Shown here piece by piece: positions 26,989 to 35,464 of a stretch of 56,002 nt of DNA. The DNA lies in the NCBI RefSeq assembly GCF_029543105.1, contig NZ_JARQXB010000018.1, forward strand, positions 1 through 56,002, given 5' to 3'. How positions within the stretch are numbered: the first letter of the stretch is position 1; each line of letters begins with the position of its first letter. Both the position numbers and the translations under genes were made by a program. The stretch comes from Stenotrophomonas sp. HITSZ_GD (GTDB lineage Bacteria; Pseudomonadota; Gammaproteobacteria; Xanthomonadales; Xanthomonadaceae). Below the pieces are notes generated by a model that did not search any database, had not been told where the DNA came from, and saw only the letters and a list, made by a program, of their open reading frames with translations.

Positions 26989-29489
26989 AGTCGCGTGCCC
27001 TCGCCCACCGCCACGCGCAGCAGGTCGGCGAACACGCCGGCCGCGGTCACTTCCGGCCCGGCACCCGGTCCTTGCACCACCAGCGGGTTCTGGCAATAGC
27101 GCCCGGTGGTGAACTGCACGATGTTGTCGGTGAGGTGCAGGTTGGCGAAGGCATGGTCGGCCGGCACTTCGACCAGCCCCACGCTTGGGGCGCGGTCCGG
27201 CGGCAACTGGGCCACATAGCGCAGTACGTGGCCGCGTGCCCGCGCCTGCGCCAGGCGATGCGCGAACACGGCGTCCACCTCGACCAGCCCGGCCATGAAG
27301 GCGTCGATGCCGCCCTCGCGCAAGGTGTCCGGCACCAGGCTTTCCACCGCCACGTCTTCCAGGCTCAGCTCGCGCCCGGCCTCGCGCGCCAGGATCACCA
27401 GCTTGCGCGCCACGTCGATGCCGGAGAGGTCATCGCGCGGGTCCGGCTCGGTGTAGCCCATCGCCTTGGCCTGGGCGACCAGTTCGGAGAACGGCAGCGA
27501 GCCATCGTACTTGTTGAACAGCCACGCCAGGGTGCCGGAGAAGATGCCTTCGATGGAGGTCACGCGGTCGCCGGTATCCACCAGGTCGCGCAGCGTGGTG
27601 ATCACCGGCAGGCCGGCGCCGACCGTGGCCTCGTAGCGGAAGCGCGCGCCGCTGCCGGCCGCCGCCTGCTGGATGGCGCGGTAGCGCGCCAACGGCCCGG
27701 CGCCGGCCTGCTTGTTCGGCGTGACCACGTGGATGCCGGCGGCCAGCCAGTCGGCGTAGCGGTCGGCGACATCGGCGCTGCCGCTGCAATCGATGATCAC
27801 CGCGTGCGGCAGGTTGGCGTCGAGCAGGTGCGCGGTGAAGCGGTCCAGGTCGGTGGCCTCGCGCGCGCCGGCGAAGGCCGGCCGCCAGTCGCCATCCAAC
27901 GTGCGCTCGCCCAGGCACATGCGGCTGCGCGAGGCAATGGCGCGCACGCGCAGGTCCAGGTTGGCCTTGGCCAGCAGCTGCGGCTGCGCGGCGCCGAGCT
28001 GGTCCAGCAGCGCGGCGCCGACGTTGCCCGGGCCGATCACGCCCACCGCGAAGGTCTGCGGCGAGAGCCAGAAGCCGGCATGCGCGGCGCGCAATGCGCG
28101 CGTGGCGTGTGCGCTGTCGATGGCCACGGAGATGTTGCGCTCCGAGGAGCCCTGCGCGATGGCGAGGATGTTGACCTGCGCGCGGCCGAGCGACTCGAAC
28201 AGCCGCGCCGCCACGCCGGGCTGGCCGGCCATGCCGTCGCCCACCGCCGCCAGCACGCTCACGCCGCCGGTCAGTTGCACGCGCTGCACCTGCCCCACCG
28301 CCAGTTCATGGGTGAAGGCCAGCAGCAGCGCGTCCTGCGCGCGCGCCGATTCTTCCTCGCGCACCACGCAGCAGATCGAATGTTCCGAGGAGCCCTGGGA
28401 GATCATCACCACCGACACGCGGGCGTTGCGCAGCGCCGCGAACACGCGCTCGGCGGTGCCGGGCACGCCGATCAGGCCGGTGCCTTCCAGGTTGAGGATG
28501 GACAGGCCCGGGCTCAAGGTGAGCCCCTTGATCGGGCCGCCCACCGCGCTGCGGGCGCTGATGCGCGTGCCGGGGTGTTCGGGCTGGAAGGTGTTGCGGA
28601 TGATGATCGGCAAGCCGCGCTCGATGGCCGGCGACATCGTCTGCGGGTGGACCACCTTGGCGCCGAAGTAGGCCAGCTCGCAGGCTTCGTCGTAGCTGAG
28701 GGTTTCCAGCTGCACCGCCTCGGGCACCACGCGCGGATCGGCCGAGAGCACGCCGTCCACGTCGGTCCAGATATGCAGTTCGTCGGCCTCGAACAGCGCC
28801 GCGAAGATCGCCCCGGAGTAATCGCTGCCGTTGCGCCCCAAGGTGGTGACGCGGCCGGCGCGGTCGCGCGCGACGAAACCGGTGGCGACCACGCGCGCGT
28901 GCGGCTGCGCCTGCCGCCACTGCGCCAGGCGCTCGGCGCTGGTGCTCCAGTCCACGTCCACGCCCAGTTCGCCGCGGTTGACCACCAGCACCTCGCGCGC
29001 GTCGAGCACCGCGCAGGGCTCGCCGAGCGCGCGCAGGTGTTCGCCCAGCAGCTGGGCCGAGTACACCTCGCCCAGGCCCTGCACGCGGTCCAGCACCTCG
29101 CGCGGCAGTTCGCCGATCACCGCCAGCGCGGCGAGGATCTCGGCCAACTGGTCGAACTGCCGGTCCAGCCATTCGATCAGCGCGCCGGCATGTTCGCCGA
29201 GCAGCGCCACCGCCGCGCCGCGGTGGCGCGCGCGCGTCTCGTGCCACAGCTCGCGCCACTCGGGCCGGCCGGCGGCGGCCTGGCCGGCCATGTCGATCAG
29301 CGCGTCGGTCACGCCTTTCATCGCCGAGACCACGGTGACCTGGCGGCTTTCCTCGCGCGCCAGCAGCAGCTGCGCCACGTGGCGATAGCGCGAGGCGTCG
29401 GCCACCGAGGTGCCGCCGAACTTGTGCACCACGGTGCGGGGCGCGGCCGGCGACAGCGGGGCGGAAGGTAACGCGGAAGCAGACGACAT
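26985..29489 (-). CDS. thrA: Bifunctional aspartokinase / homoserine dehydrogenase I
   Basis: This 834-residue fusion catalyses the first and third steps from aspartate to threonine. The aspartokinase domain begins at [12 protein letters not shown] (K23-S28). Paired ACT domains lie at about 330-470 and are the expected site of threonine feedback. The homoserine dehydrogenase part starts near [13 protein letters not shown] and continues with [11 protein letters not shown] and the [10 protein letters not shown] substrate motif. The ATG at 29489 follows a weak CGAGGT ribosome-binding site that can be hidden in a small hairpin, part of the leader arrangement upstream. The longer open frame reaching 29885 covers the leader and is not the start. 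Confidence 0.96.
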   Translation of the reverse strand: MSSASALPSAPLSPAAPRTVVHKFGGTSVADASRYRHVAQLLLAREESRQVTVVSAMKGVTDALIDMAGQAAAGRPEWRELWHETRARHRGAAVALLGEHAGALIEWLDRQFDQLAEILAALAVIGELPREVLDRVQGLGEVYSAQLLGEHLRALGEPCAVLDAREVLVVNRGELGVDVDWSTSAERLAQWRQAQPHARVVATGFVARDRAGRVTTLGRNGSDYSGAIFAALFEADELHIWTDVDGVLSADPRVVPEAVQLETLSYDEACELAYFGAKVVHPQTMSPAIERGLPIIIRNTFQPEHPGTRISARSAVGGPIKGLTLSPGLSILNLEGTGLIGVPGTAERVFAALRNARVSVVMISQGSSEHSICCVVREEESARAQDALLLAFTHELAVGQVQRVQLTGGVSVLAAVGDGMAGQPGVAARLFESLGRAQVNILAIAQGSSERNISVAIDSAHATRALRAAHAGFWLSPQTFAVGVIGPGNVGAALLDQLGAAQPQLLAKANLDLRVRAIASRSRMCLGERTLDGDWRPAFAGAREATDLDRFTAHLLDANLPHAVIIDCSGSADVADRYADWLAAGIHVVTPNKQAGAGPLARYRAIQQAAAGSGARFRYEATVGAGLPVITTLRDLVDTGDRVTSIEGIFSGTLAWLFNKYDGSLPFSELVAQAKAMGYTEPDPRDDLSGIDVARKLVILAREAGRELSLEDVAVESLVPDTLREGGIDAFMAGLVEVDAVFAHRLAQARARGHVLRYVAQLPPDRAPSVGLVEVPADHAFANLHLTDNIVQFTTGRYCQNPLVVQGPGAGPEVTAAGVFADLLRVAVGEGTRL

Positions 29490-29572
29490 GACTGACCTCG
29501 TGTGGAGGCCCCGCCTGTGCTGGATCATTCGACCGGGAGCCAACCCCCGCATCCTGATCCGGGTGCGGGGCC
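29490..29572 (-). promoter_or_regulatory. Attenuator-like RNA region between thr leader and thrA
   Basis: In the RNA, GGCCCCGC (29572-29565) can pair either with UGCGGGG (29551-29545) or perfectly with GCGGGGCC (29514-29507). The latter overlaps CCUC (29508-29505), which otherwise pairs with GAGG (29499-29496), the thrA ribosome-binding site. The pairings exclude each other. No U-run follows any stem, so control at translation rather than termination is the better guess. Confidence 0.6.
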
Positions 29573-29586
29573 GTGGTTTTCGGAAA

Positions 29587-29724
29587 CTACGCGAAGACGA
29601 CGGGCCGCACCGTGCGAGTGGTACGGGTGGTAATGGTGGTGGTAATGGCCACGAGGGCCGACGCCAGCGCGCCCGTGCCGGGAACCGGCAACGTGGAGGC
29701 GAAGGGGGCGGCGCATGCGTGCAT
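29587..29724 (-). CDS. thrL: thr operon leader peptide (Thr/Ile-rich, 45 aa)
   Basis: A 45-codon minus-strand ORF runs from ATG (29722-29724) to TAG (29587-29589). It contains the run ITTTITTRTTRT, eight threonine and two isoleucine codons within twelve (29611-29646). This is the hallmark of thr leader peptides such as the E. coli ThrL run. The stop lies 98 bases before the thrA ATG and 15 bases before the first of the competing stems. A shorter GTG start at 29652 would also include the Thr run. Ribosome stalling there when threonyl-tRNA is scarce is the expected control. Confidence 0.75.
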   Translation of the reverse strand: MHACAAPFASTLPVPGTGALASALVAITTTITTRTTRTVRPVVFA

Positions 29725-29734
29725 GACGCCCACG

Positions 29735-29761
29735 ATTCAGCATCGCCCCGGGGGCTGTCAA
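29735..29761 (-). promoter_or_regulatory. Promoter of the thr operon
   Basis: On the minus strand a perfect TTGACA (29761-29756) is followed after 15 bases by CTGAAT (29740-29735), giving a start near 29728, just ahead of the leader ATG. The -10 is imperfect and the spacer short. Confidence 0.45.
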
Positions 29762-29862
29762 GAGGGACGAGGCACAACGCGCGAACAGGATCGTCACGGT
29801 TGCAATGGCAACTTTTTCGCCGCCGATCGCGGCACCTCGCATCCTTCGCGCCGGAGCCTGCC

Positions 29863-30234
29863 ATGAGCCTGAAGATCAAGCGCATCTACGACCCCGCCGG
29901 CGAACACGACGGCGCCCGCGTCCTGGTGGAGCGCGGATGGCCGCGCGGCGTGAGCAAGGCGCGCGCGCAGCTGGAAGACTGGCTGAAAGACCTCGCGCCC
30001 TCGCCCGCCCTGCGCGCGTGGTGGGACCACGACCCGGCGCGGATGGTGGCGTTCACCGAGCGCTACCGCGCCGAGCTGCACGACGGCGCGCACCAGGCCG
30101 CGCTGGCGCGGCTGCGCGAGATCATCGCCCGGCACCCCACCACCACGTTGCTGTACGCCGCGCAGGACCCGGTGGTGAACCACGCCCACGTGCTGCAGAA
30201 CTACCTGGCCGCACCGCGGCACGCGCATCACTGA
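29863..30234 (+). CDS. DUF488 family protein
   Basis: This 123-residue protein belongs to the short DUF488 family (YeaO-like). Recognisable blocks are RIYDPAGEHDGARVLVERGW, PRGVSK and ALRAWWDHDPARMVAFTERY. Homologues are cytoplasmic and of unknown biochemical function. It is divergent from the thr leader region, so its promoter must lie within the 100 bases shared with the thr promoter. Confidence 0.8.
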   Translation: MSLKIKRIYDPAGEHDGARVLVERGWPRGVSKARAQLEDWLKDLAPSPALRAWWDHDPARMVAFTERYRAELHDGAHQAALARLREIIARHPTTTLLYAAQDPVVNHAHVLQNYLAAPRHAHH

Positions 30235-30246
30235 GCGGCGCGGGCC

Positions 30247-30462
30247 TCAGCCGAAACGGCGCACCAGGCGCTCGCCGGCGTCCGAGCGCAGCACCACTTC
30301 GGTGGGCTGGCCGGTGGTCCAGGCATGCAGGCGCGCCATCATCTCCGCGTTGCGCAGCGCGCCATCCTGCGCGAGGTAACGCAACGGGCTCCACTGCGGG
30401 CGCGATACCAGCCAGGCATCCTCGAACTGTTCGACCGCCACTACATAGCACTGCTTGTCCAT
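30247..30462 (-). CDS. Small hypothetical protein (DUF2188-like)
   Basis: This 71-residue soluble protein starts at an ATG with a strong AAGGAG ribosome-binding site at good spacing. It has the feel of a DUF2188-type domain: YVVAVEQFEDAWLVSRPQWS near the N terminus and the ending EVVLRSDAGERLVRRFG. The family call is tentative. It is convergent with the DUF488 gene, 12 bases away. Confidence 0.6.
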   Translation of the reverse strand: MDKQCYVVAVEQFEDAWLVSRPQWSPLRYLAQDGALRNAEMMARLHAWTTGQPTEVVLRSDAGERLVRRFG

Positions 30463-30788
30463 GCGGGCTCCTTGAATCGCCTCGATGTAGGGAAATCCCG
30501 AAAGCGCTGGTCACGGCGAGCCGCGGCGGGGCGCCAAGCACCGGGGGAGTCCCGCGAATTGGGGAGGCGGGGACGGTGATTCCAGCTTTTCGGTCCCGGC
30601 TCGACCTTACTCAAGGGTTCGCGGTGGAGTAGCCACACGGCGCCGCGTCCGGTGCCGATACGGTGTCACGGATATGCCGCCGCGGTCCTCGGCGAACACT
30701 GGATAGCGGGGTCAGAAAAATCCGATTTTCGATGCCGACCGGTCGCGTGCCCGGGATATGGCGCCGCGCGCGGGCGGCCGGCCTGCGC
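30463..30788. other. Intergenic gap without a gene
   Basis: No frame here has a ribosome-binding site and credible coding. The gap holds a small palindrome AAAATCCGATTTT (30717-30729) next to GGGGTCAG, resembling a fragment of a common dispersed intergenic motif. The promoter of the small hypothetical gene must lie at its left end. Confidence 0.6.
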
Positions 30789-31127
30789 TCAGCGGCCGCC
30801 GCGTACGCGCAGGGCGGTGTCGTAGGCGGCGTTGATCCGGCGCGCTTGCTGTTCGGCCAGCGCCACCCGTTCCGGCCCGAGGTGCTGCACCTTGTCCGGG
30901 TGGTATTGGCTGATGCGCCGCTTGTAGGCGGCCACGATCTCCTCGCGCCCCGCCTGCTCGTCCACTTCGAGCACCTCGAACCAGCGCGGCGCGGGCGCGT
31001 CCTCGGGCACCGGCGGCGGCGCCGACGCGGCCTCGTCGCTGCCGCGGCCCCGCAGCAGCGGCAGGAATACCGCGACCAGCCAGTAGCCGATCACGAAGGC
31101 CACGCCAACGACGAGCCACTCAGCCAT
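30789..31127 (-). CDS. Membrane-anchored J-domain protein
   Basis: This 112-residue protein has one N-terminal transmembrane helix (about 5-25), a Pro/Ala-rich linker, and a C-terminal J domain from about residue 48 (RWFEVLEVDEQAGREEIVAA) with the HPD motif at 76-78. It should recruit and stimulate a DnaK-type chaperone at the inner membrane. No zinc-finger or substrate domain is present. It overlaps the upstream membrane-protein gene by 8 bases. An in-frame ATG two codons earlier (31133) is equally possible. Confidence 0.82.
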   Translation of the reverse strand: MAEWLVVGVAFVIGYWLVAVFLPLLRGRGSDEAASAPPPVPEDAPAPRWFEVLEVDEQAGREEIVAAYKRRISQYHPDKVQHLGPERVALAEQQARRINAAYDTALRVRGGR

Positions 31128-31845
31128 CCGCATCGGCGATCTCCAGCAGGCGGGCGTGACGGGACGCCAGCACCGCCAGGCGGGCGTTGTCGGCATCGGC
31201 GAACTCGCGCATCAACGCCAGGCGCGCAAGCAGCGGCGCGCGCAGGCGACGCAGCGCGCCCTGCGGCAGCGTGGCGGTGGCGAAGGCCAGGCCATCGACA
31301 TCCAGCGCCTGGCGCAGGCTCACCTTGCGCACCACGTTGAGCGCGAACGGCGGGCAGGCGAGCGTGTCGGCCGCAATCGACCACAACGCGCCGCGCGACA
31401 GGCCCAGCGCGTCGCGCCGGCGCACCAGGTAGACCACCATCGCCGCGGAGAGCAGGTAGACCGCCCCCACCAGCGCCAGCAGCCCGACGGCGTGCCGCCA
31501 GGCCAGCAGCAGCACCGGCAGCGCGCCGAACAGCAGCAGCGCCATCATCCCCACGCCGACCTGCAGCGGCCGCAATGCCGCGCGCAGCGCCTGCACCCGC
31601 GCGAGGGCAGCGGCCGGCGAAGGCGCGGCCTCGCGCATCCACGACAGCCGCAGCAGCGGCCGCCAGGGCGTCCACGGCGACGGCACGAACAGGTAGCCGC
31701 CGCGCCACTGCACCTCGCCACCGGTCGTGGCCGCCCAACCGCGGCGACGCGGCCAGGCGAGCAGTTCATCCACGTGCACGCGCAGCGCCGAGTCGTACAG
31801 ATGGAAGGCGAGGATGCCGGCCAGCAGCCACAGGTCGGCAGGCAT
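31120..31845 (-). CDS. Hypothetical multi-pass membrane protein
   Basis: This 241-residue protein has hydrophobic segments near residues 3-18, 97-115 and 120-140. The long C-terminal part is rich in Arg and Leu (RRLRAPLLARLALMREFADADN) and probably cytoplasmic. I do not recognise a family. The gene shares one base with the stop of the upstream DUF2167 gene and overlaps the J-protein gene downstream, so the three are one coupled operon. Its job is presumably tied to theirs. Confidence 0.72.
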   Translation of the reverse strand: MPADLWLLAGILAFHLYDSALRVHVDELLAWPRRRGWAATTGGEVQWRGGYLFVPSPWTPWRPLLRLSWMREAAPSPAAALARVQALRAALRPLQVGVGMMALLLFGALPVLLLAWRHAVGLLALVGAVYLLSAAMVVYLVRRRDALGLSRGALWSIAADTLACPPFALNVVRKVSLRQALDVDGLAFATATLPQGALRRLRAPLLARLALMREFADADNARLAVLASRHARLLEIADADG

Positions 31846-32705
31846 CACCGGACGGTCTTGCCCTTCTCTTGCGCCGGCTTGCGCGAGAACAGCTTGCGCA
31901 ACCACGCGCCCACCGCCACCACGCCGGCCACCACCAACTTCCACATGCTGGCCAGGAACGCGCCGATGGCGCCGAACAGGCCCTTCTTGGCGGCGACCGC
32001 GGCCGCACCGCCGGTCACCAGCGCCGCCAGCCCGTACTCGGCCACGTGGTCGCCCGCGCGGAACTCGGCATAGCGCTCGCCGGCCTTGTATTCGTAACCC
32101 GGCAGCACGCGCTTGAAATCGGCGATGGCGCCATCGAACTGCTCCGGCGAGGCGACCACCACCACTTCCATCACGCCATGCCGGCCAAGCAGGCGCGTGT
32201 TGTAGTTGATGCTCTGCGCGTGGCTGGTCTCGTTCTCGCCGACGATGGCCCATTCCAGGTTGTTCACCGACTTGTCGTACTTGGGCTGGAAACGCCAGCC
32301 GGTGACGTGCATCAGGTCCCAGCCCTTCTCCTTGCGCTCCTTGTTGGAGGCCTCGGTGCCCTGGCGGATGGAGGCCAGCAGGTCGTCGGCGTCGAGCTTG
32401 TCGTTGTCCTTGACGTAGCCGATGCCGCTGTAGGTGAAGAACGCCACCCAGCTCAGGTCCTGCGGCGCGAAGGTGTAGATGTCCTCCGTGCCCTGCGGGT
32501 TCTGCATCATGCGGTTGAGTTCGCGCGTGCCCTTCGCGCCGAGGAAGGCATAACCCTCCGGGACCTCGATGGTGGCCTTGCCCGCGATATCGCCGGTGGC
32601 CTTGCCGATCTGCCACGGCAGCGAGGATACGTCCTGCTCGGCCCGGGCCGGCGCCACGCTCACGCACAGCAGCGCCGCAAGCAGCGCCACGAAAATGGAC
32701 TTCAT
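31845..32705 (-). CDS. DUF2167 membrane-anchored protein
   Basis: This 286-residue protein has a signal peptide (MKSIFVALLAALLCVSVAPARA). The DUF2167 body includes IEVPEGYAFLGAKGTRELNR, KEKGWDLMHVTGWRFQPKYD and NYNTRLLGRHGVMEVVVV. A C-terminal hydrophobic region (about 220-270) anchors it in the inner membrane, followed by a basic tail. The family is widespread in proteobacteria and uncharacterised. A GGGGAA ribosome-binding site precedes the ATG. It is the first gene of a three-gene coupled set. Confidence 0.85.
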   Translation of the reverse strand: MKSIFVALLAALLCVSVAPARAEQDVSSLPWQIGKATGDIAGKATIEVPEGYAFLGAKGTRELNRMMQNPQGTEDIYTFAPQDLSWVAFFTYSGIGYVKDNDKLDADDLLASIRQGTEASNKERKEKGWDLMHVTGWRFQPKYDKSVNNLEWAIVGENETSHAQSINYNTRLLGRHGVMEVVVVASPEQFDGAIADFKRVLPGYEYKAGERYAEFRAGDHVAEYGLAALVTGGAAAVAAKKGLFGAIGAFLASMWKLVVAGVVAVGAWLRKLFSRKPAQEKGKTVR

Positions 32706-32844
32706 GTGTTTTCCCCTGTCGGCCGACCTTGGCCAGCGCACATTCTAGCCAGCGCGCGATTGCGGCCACAACGCGCCCGCGCCGGGGCGAGCAGGCCGCG
32801 CCGCCCGTCTCATCCGGTGAGACGTGCGCGCGCTACCTTGGCGC

Positions 32845-32886
32845 GCATGAGCACGGATACGCCCAGCATGAGCACGGATATGCCCA
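32845..32886 (+). repeat. 21-bp tandem repeat duplicating a start codon
   Basis: Two 21-base units (32845-32865 and 32866-32886) differ at one base. Each contains ATGAGCACGGATA, so the small gene starting here has two equivalent starts, and its protein begins MSTDTPSMSTDMPI. Confidence 0.8.
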
Positions 32887-33119
32887 TCGCCCTCGCCTAT
32901 GCCCAGGCCTACGCCTTGCTGCGCGCGGCCGGCGCCAGCGACCAGGCGACGTTCGACATCGCCTTCAGCCGCGCCCATGGACGCCTGCTGGAGGACTTTC
33001 CCGAGCAGCACGCCGACATCATCCACACGCTGCTTGGCTTCGCCCGGCAGTTGGGCCGCGCGGCCGCCTGGCGGGAGGCGCTGCCCGCGCAGCGCGCGCC
33101 GGCCCCGCCGCGCGCCTAG
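32847..33119 (+). CDS. Small hypothetical protein (90 aa)
   Basis: This 90-residue, mostly helical soluble protein has the core ALAYAQAYALLRAAGASDQA and RAHGRLLEDFPEQHADIIHT. I do not recognise a family. A TACCTT hexamer (32834-32839) ends seven bases before the first ATG, and no ribosome-binding site is seen, which suggests a leaderless transcript. The second in-frame ATG at 32868, created by a tandem duplication, is an alternative start. It is divergent from the DUF2167 gene. Confidence 0.55.
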   Translation: MSTDTPSMSTDMPIALAYAQAYALLRAAGASDQATFDIAFSRAHGRLLEDFPEQHADIIHTLLGFARQLGRAAAWREALPAQRAPAPPRA

Positions 33120-33131
33120 GCCGCGCGGCGA

Positions 33132-33473
33132 TCAGACCTGCGGATCGAACTGGAATACGCGCAGTTCCTGTTCGCACCGGCACGCGCGGGCGATGCGCGC
33201 GGCCCAGGCGATGGCGTCCTCGCGCGTGGGCAGGTCGAGCACGGTGAACCCGCCCTCCAGCGCGGGCGCCCAAGGGTAGCCGCCGGGCGTCACCCCGCCG
33301 TCGGCCGACACCCGCACCGGCGGCGAGCGCTCGTCGATACCGCCGGCGAACACGTACACGCCGGCAGCCTTGGCCTCGTCGATCACGGCGTGCGCGGCGC
33401 GGCCCACAGCCGCGAATTCCGCCTCGGGCACCTGCATCGCCGCGCTGGGAAAAGAGATCAGGTACATGGCCAT
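33132..33473 (-). CDS. YciI-like (DGPF) domain protein
   Basis: This 113-residue protein is of the YCII-related ferredoxin-like fold. It starts MAMYLISFPS and has the GVYVFAGGIDERSPPVRVSA and EGGFTVLDLPTREDAIAWAA blocks typical of these proteins. Their function is generally unknown. A GGAGG ribosome-binding site precedes the ATG. The gene is convergent with the 90-aa ORF and divergent from the sulfatase. Confidence 0.78.
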   Translation of the reverse strand: MAMYLISFPSAAMQVPEAEFAAVGRAAHAVIDEAKAAGVYVFAGGIDERSPPVRVSADGGVTPGGYPWAPALEGGFTVLDLPTREDAIAWAARIARACRCEQELRVFQFDPQV

Positions 33474-33583
33474 CGGGGCCTCCGGGTTTCAGTAAAACTA
33501 CGCATGCCGGACAAGCGCTTCTACGGATGTGCCGCGGCGCGACGAGGGGCAAGATCACCGCCAACTTCCCCCGGCGACGAAGC

Positions 33584-35095
<1,512 letters not shown>

Positions 35096-35132
35096 CCGGC
35101 GCGGCCCGGCCTGCGCCCCTGGTGCCATCCGA

Positions 35133-35157
35133 GCGCCCGCCTTCGTGCGGGCGTTTT
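35133..35157 (+). terminator. Terminator after the sulfatase gene
   Basis: CGCCCGC (35134-35140) pairs with GCGGGCG (35147-35153), followed by TTTT. It lies 38 bases past the sulfatase stop, just before the left attachment repeat. Confidence 0.8.
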
Positions 35158-35174
35158 GGCGTGCGTGCGCGGCG

Positions 35175-35214
35175 ATGGCGACCCCGGCCCGATTCGAACG
35201 GGCGACCTTTCCCT
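35175..35214. repeat. Attachment-site repeat, distal copy
   Basis: This is a forty-base exact copy of the 3' part of the tRNA-Arg gene (T arm to edge of anticodon stem). After it the sequence diverges at once into unrelated DNA, so no functional tRNA is encoded. Confidence 0.88.
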
Positions 35215-35269
35215 AAGACATCGACCGCCGGTCCAAAATATGGGCCGTTATCCGGTCCAGGCAAACACA

Positions 35270-35452
35270 TTAGGACGGGAATTGCGTTTTGGATGTTGGC
35301 GCCAACGACGGCTTTTTCAGCGTCGCCGCAGCAGCCCGTGGGGCTAGCGCCACCTCAGTCAACACTTCGCATGGCTCGGCTGGCCGCACAACTTCAACTT
35401 CCTCGCCGACCAGTCGGGCGCGAACCTTAATGTGAGATCCCACGCGCGGCAT
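35270..35452 (-). CDS. Small phage protein downstream of tailspike
   Basis: This 60-residue ORF starts 12 bases after the tailspike stop, behind AAGGA at very short spacing. The sequence MPRVGSHIKVRARLVGEEVE with an Ala/Pro/Lys-rich tail resembles the small accessory proteins that follow tail genes in phages. I do not recognise a family. Expression is doubtful in a remnant. Confidence 0.45.
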   Translation of the reverse strand: MPRVGSHIKVRARLVGEEVEVVRPAEPCEVLTEVALAPRAAAATLKKPSLAPTSKTQFPS

Positions 35453-35464
35453 ATTCCTTATCGC

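Noticed and set aside
26961-29471. Very long open frame on the plus strand opposite thrA
   Set aside because: It is the shadow of a high-G+C gene: no ribosome-binding site, sequence rich in Ala/Arg/Gly/His, and the minus-strand frame is an unmistakable ThrA.
30708-30729. GGGGTCAG followed by the palindrome AAAATCCGATTTT as a possible mobile-element end
   Set aside because: It is a single short copy with no partner repeat or transposase in the window, so it is not evidence for an element.
31156-33119. Long plus-strand open frames opposite the DUF2167/membrane/J-protein genes
   Set aside because: Their composition is typical of antisense frames; the minus-strand genes have signal peptides, J-domain motifs and coupled overlaps.
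35156-35347. Small plus-strand ORF with GDPGPIRTGDLSL
   Set aside because: This peptide is simply the tRNA-Arg 3' sequence and the attachment repeat translated; the same false peptide appears at the intact tRNA near 38090.
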